NCBI RefSeq assembly: GCF_042646125.1
Contig: NZ_JBHRSW010000004.1
Coordinates: 1 to 64,000, forward strand
Direction of reading: 5' to 3'
DNA: 64,000 nucleotides
Origin: Glaciecola flavus
Lineage (GTDB): Bacteria; Pseudomonadota; Gammaproteobacteria; Enterobacterales; Alteromonadaceae
The notes under the pieces were generated by a model. That model saw only the letters and a list, made by a program, of their open reading frames with translations. It searched no databases and had not been told where the DNA came from. Position numbers and translations under genes: made by a program. Shown in pieces: positions 62,095-64,000 of this stretch. Within the stretch, counting starts at the first letter, position 1; each line of letters begins with the position of its first letter.

Positions 62095-63438
62095 GTGAGT
62101 GCGAACCTGTCTTCGTCATCAATGATTTTCCGAGGGAGTATTGCACACTTCCCCAAAGTGAGCACATCCCCAAAAGATGATATTGTTTATTTGCATGATG
62201 GCGCAATAGTGGTAGAAAATGGCAAAATCACAGCCATTGATGACTACAAACAAATTCAACAAACATTTCCCAGCATGCCGCTTACTGATTATAGTGGCAA
62301 GCTAATTGTGCCCGGCTTTATTGACAGCCACACGCACTTTCCACAAACCGAAATGATTGCCAGCTACGGCGAACAGTTACTTGCTTGGTTAGCCGAATAC
62401 ACCTTTCCAACCGAGCTAAAGTTTGCTGACAAGAGCTATAGTGAGAAAATGGCTGGCCATTTTATCCAACAGCTTGTGCGCAATGGTACGACTACCGCAT
62501 TGGCGTTTTCTACTGTGCATGCTCATGCTTGCAACGCCCTCTTTTCAGCGGCTGCAAAACGCAATATGGCAATGATTACCGGTAAAGTATGCATGGATAG
62601 GCATTGCCCCGAAGATTTGCAAGATACCCCTGAACTTGCTTATCAAGAAAGCAAAGCATTGATAGAAAAATGGCATGGGAAAGGAAGAAGTTTATATGCC
62701 ATTACGCCTCGATTTGCCCCCACAAGTAGCGACGAGCAATTGCAAGCGCTAGGGAAATTGGCCAGCGAGTATCCGGATGTTTTTATTCAAACACATCTAT
62801 CAGAGAACAAAGACGAAATAGCATGGGTAAGTAGCCTTTTTCCACATTGCAGTAATTATTTGGGCGTTTACCAACACTATGGCTTAGTGCGTAAACGCGC
62901 TGTTTTTGGGCATTGTATTCACTTGCAAGATGAAGAATGGCAAGCCCTTTCATCTGCGGGTGCAACGGTCGCTTTTTGTCCGAGTTCCAATCTTTTCTTG
63001 GGCAGTGGCCTGTTTGACAAACAGACTGCTGACAAGTATCAAGTTCAACAAGCCCTTGCTAGTGATGTGGGAGCGGGCACCAGTTTCAATTTGTTGCGAA
63101 CCTATGGTGAAGCCTACAAAGTAAGTCAACTAAAGGGGCAAGCCATTGACCCACTGCAAGGCCTATATATGATGACAATGGGTGCCGCTGCAGCGCTTGA
63201 GCTAGACAAAGACATTGGCAACTTAAATCCAAATACCTTTGCCGATTTTGTCGTCCTTGAGCCACATTTTAACAGTTTGTCAACGCTAAGAATAAACGAT
63301 ACGTCTGACTGCGCCGATACCTTATTTGCCCTTTCAATAATGGGTGACGAAAGATGCATAAATCAAACTTACATTGCAGGCATTGCGCAGTTAGGTACAA
63401 ACAAAACAGTAGAGGAGCCGGTAAATGCCGTGGCTTGA
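62095..63438 (+). CDS. guaD: Guanine deaminase
   Basis: I choose the GTG at 62095 (VSANLSSSSMIFRGSI), with AGAGG about 11 bases upstream and little overlap with uraH, giving 447 residues; an ATG at 62008 would sit deep inside uraH. Amidohydrolase motifs: GKLIVPGFIDSHTHFPQTEM (zinc HxH), YGEQLLAWLAEYTFPTE, THLSEN, GHCIHLQDEEW and ASDVGAGTSFNLL. It turns guanine into xanthine, feeding XdhAB. It overlaps puuD by 14 bases. Confidence 0.94.
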   Translation: MSANLSSSSMIFRGSIAHFPKVSTSPKDDIVYLHDGAIVVENGKITAIDDYKQIQQTFPSMPLTDYSGKLIVPGFIDSHTHFPQTEMIASYGEQLLAWLAEYTFPTELKFADKSYSEKMAGHFIQQLVRNGTTTALAFSTVHAHACNALFSAAAKRNMAMITGKVCMDRHCPEDLQDTPELAYQESKALIEKWHGKGRSLYAITPRFAPTSSDEQLQALGKLASEYPDVFIQTHLSENKDEIAWVSSLFPHCSNYLGVYQHYGLVRKRAVFGHCIHLQDEEWQALSSAGATVAFCPSSNLFLGSGLFDKQTADKYQVQQALASDVGAGTSFNLLRTYGEAYKVSQLKGQAIDPLQGLYMMTMGAAAALELDKDIGNLNPNTFADFVVLEPHFNSLSTLRINDTSDCADTLFALSIMGDERCINQTYIAGIAQLGTNKTVEEPVNAVA

Positions 63439-64000
63439 TTGGTTATCACTTTTCGTAAAATGGTTTCACGTTATTGCAGGTGTCGCTTGGATAGGTGCTT
63501 CATTTTATTTCATTTGGCTCGACAACAGCCTCAGAGAGCCACCTAAGTGGAAAAAAGACAAAGGCATAAAAGGTGATTTGTGGGCGGTGCATGGTGGTGG
63601 CTTTTACGAGGTGGCCAAATATGCCTACGGCCCGGAAAAAATGCCGAGTACCTTACATTGGTTCAAATGGGAAGCCTATACCACTTGGATAAGTGGCATG
63701 GCCTTGTTGATTATCGTTTATTATTTGGGCGCATCTGCTTATTTGATTGACCCTAGTGTTAAAGCGATGTCAGAAGGGCAAGCGATTACCTTGGGTCTAG
63801 CTTATATATTCGTTGGTTTAGCGATTTACGAAGCGGCTTGCAGAAGTCCACTCGGTCAATTCCCAAAAGCTTTTGCTCTGTGTTTAATGACTTTCATCAC
63901 GGTAGCCACGTGGTTAGCTACAGAATGGTTTAGTGGCAGAGGGGCATATATTCACGTAGGTGCGCTGATTGGTACCATCATGGTAGGCAATGTATTTTTC
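63425..64000 (+). CDS. puuD: Urate hydroxylase PuuD, membrane-bound (partial, right edge)
   Basis: The first 192 codons are in the window. A GAGGAG site precedes the ATG at 63425. The start MPWLDWLSLFVKWFHVIAGV, WIGASFYFIWLDNSL, VHGGGFYEVAKY and GPEKMPSTLHWFKWEAYTTW are typical of the integral-membrane urate oxidase with a C-terminal cytochrome c domain; that domain would lie outside the window. It converts urate to 5-hydroxyisourate and is last in the visible operon. Confidence 0.93.
   Translation, partial: MPWLDWLSLFVKWFHVIAGVAWIGASFYFIWLDNSLREPPKWKKDKGIKGDLWAVHGGGFYEVAKYAYGPEKMPSTLHWFKWEAYTTWISGMALLIIVYYLGASAYLIDPSVKAMSEGQAITLGLAYIFVGLAIYEAACRSPLGQFPKAFALCLMTFITVATWLATEWFSGRGAYIHVGALIGTIMVGNVFF

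Overview
The window looks like a chromosome segment of a marine gammaproteobacterium, most likely Alteromonadales (Alteromonas/Glaciecola-like). The reasons are the ratA-rnfH / smpB / ssrA neighbourhood, a tmRNA with the tag ANDENYALAA, moderate GC, a marine-type sulfatase and a lipid A deacylase-like protein. The genus is an inference.

Positions 1-32,100 are an accessory region dominated by a polymorphic-toxin locus on the minus strand. One uninterrupted gene (9639-32072, about 7,477 residues) joins Rhs/YD repeats, Ig/cadherin-like domains (one triplicated), a LamG-like domain, RTX-type repeats alternating with four copies of a beta-sandwich module, a second Rhs block, LysM, a conserved pre-toxin module and a C-terminal deaminase-fold toxin of the YwqJ type (HSE plus CVQC). 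A YwqK-like MORN-repeat immunity gene follows it. About 9.3 kb further on, the pre-toxin module recurs fused to a different C-terminus (558-1799) with its own putative immunity gene (93-557), and a third copy starts at the left edge (1-105). Between the active and silent tips sits a putative integrative element: CHC2/Toprim primase-helicase, tyrosine recombinase, VapBC, XRE regulator, endonuclease V (nfi), small unknown genes and a GC-rich structured non-coding stretch.

Positions 32,295-49,000 are mostly backbone: rhamnose mutarotase-like protein, a PAS-GGDEF-EAL protein, a coiled-coil membrane protein, rnfH and ratA, smpB, tmRNA, a frameshifted DoxX gene, LysR/GlxA/AraC regulators, methylthioribose kinase, a possible aerolysin-like pore former, a PagL-like outer-membrane enzyme, an Lpd-like flavoprotein, a Nu-class GST and a conserved protein of unknown role.

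Positions 49,076-64,000 hold a purine salvage and degradation regulon: adenine deaminase and a divergent AzgA-type purine permease; a RutR-like TetR regulator with puuE; and, divergent from these, xdhA-xdhB-xdhC-uraD-uraH-guaD-puuD with overlapping or abutting genes (puuD runs off the right edge). Together they take adenine and guanine to xanthine, urate, HIU, OHCU, allantoin and allantoate. RutR-type palindromes lie in both divergent promoter regions, suggesting one regulator for both blocks. A secreted sulfatase with two extra N-terminal WAC modules lies between the two blocks.
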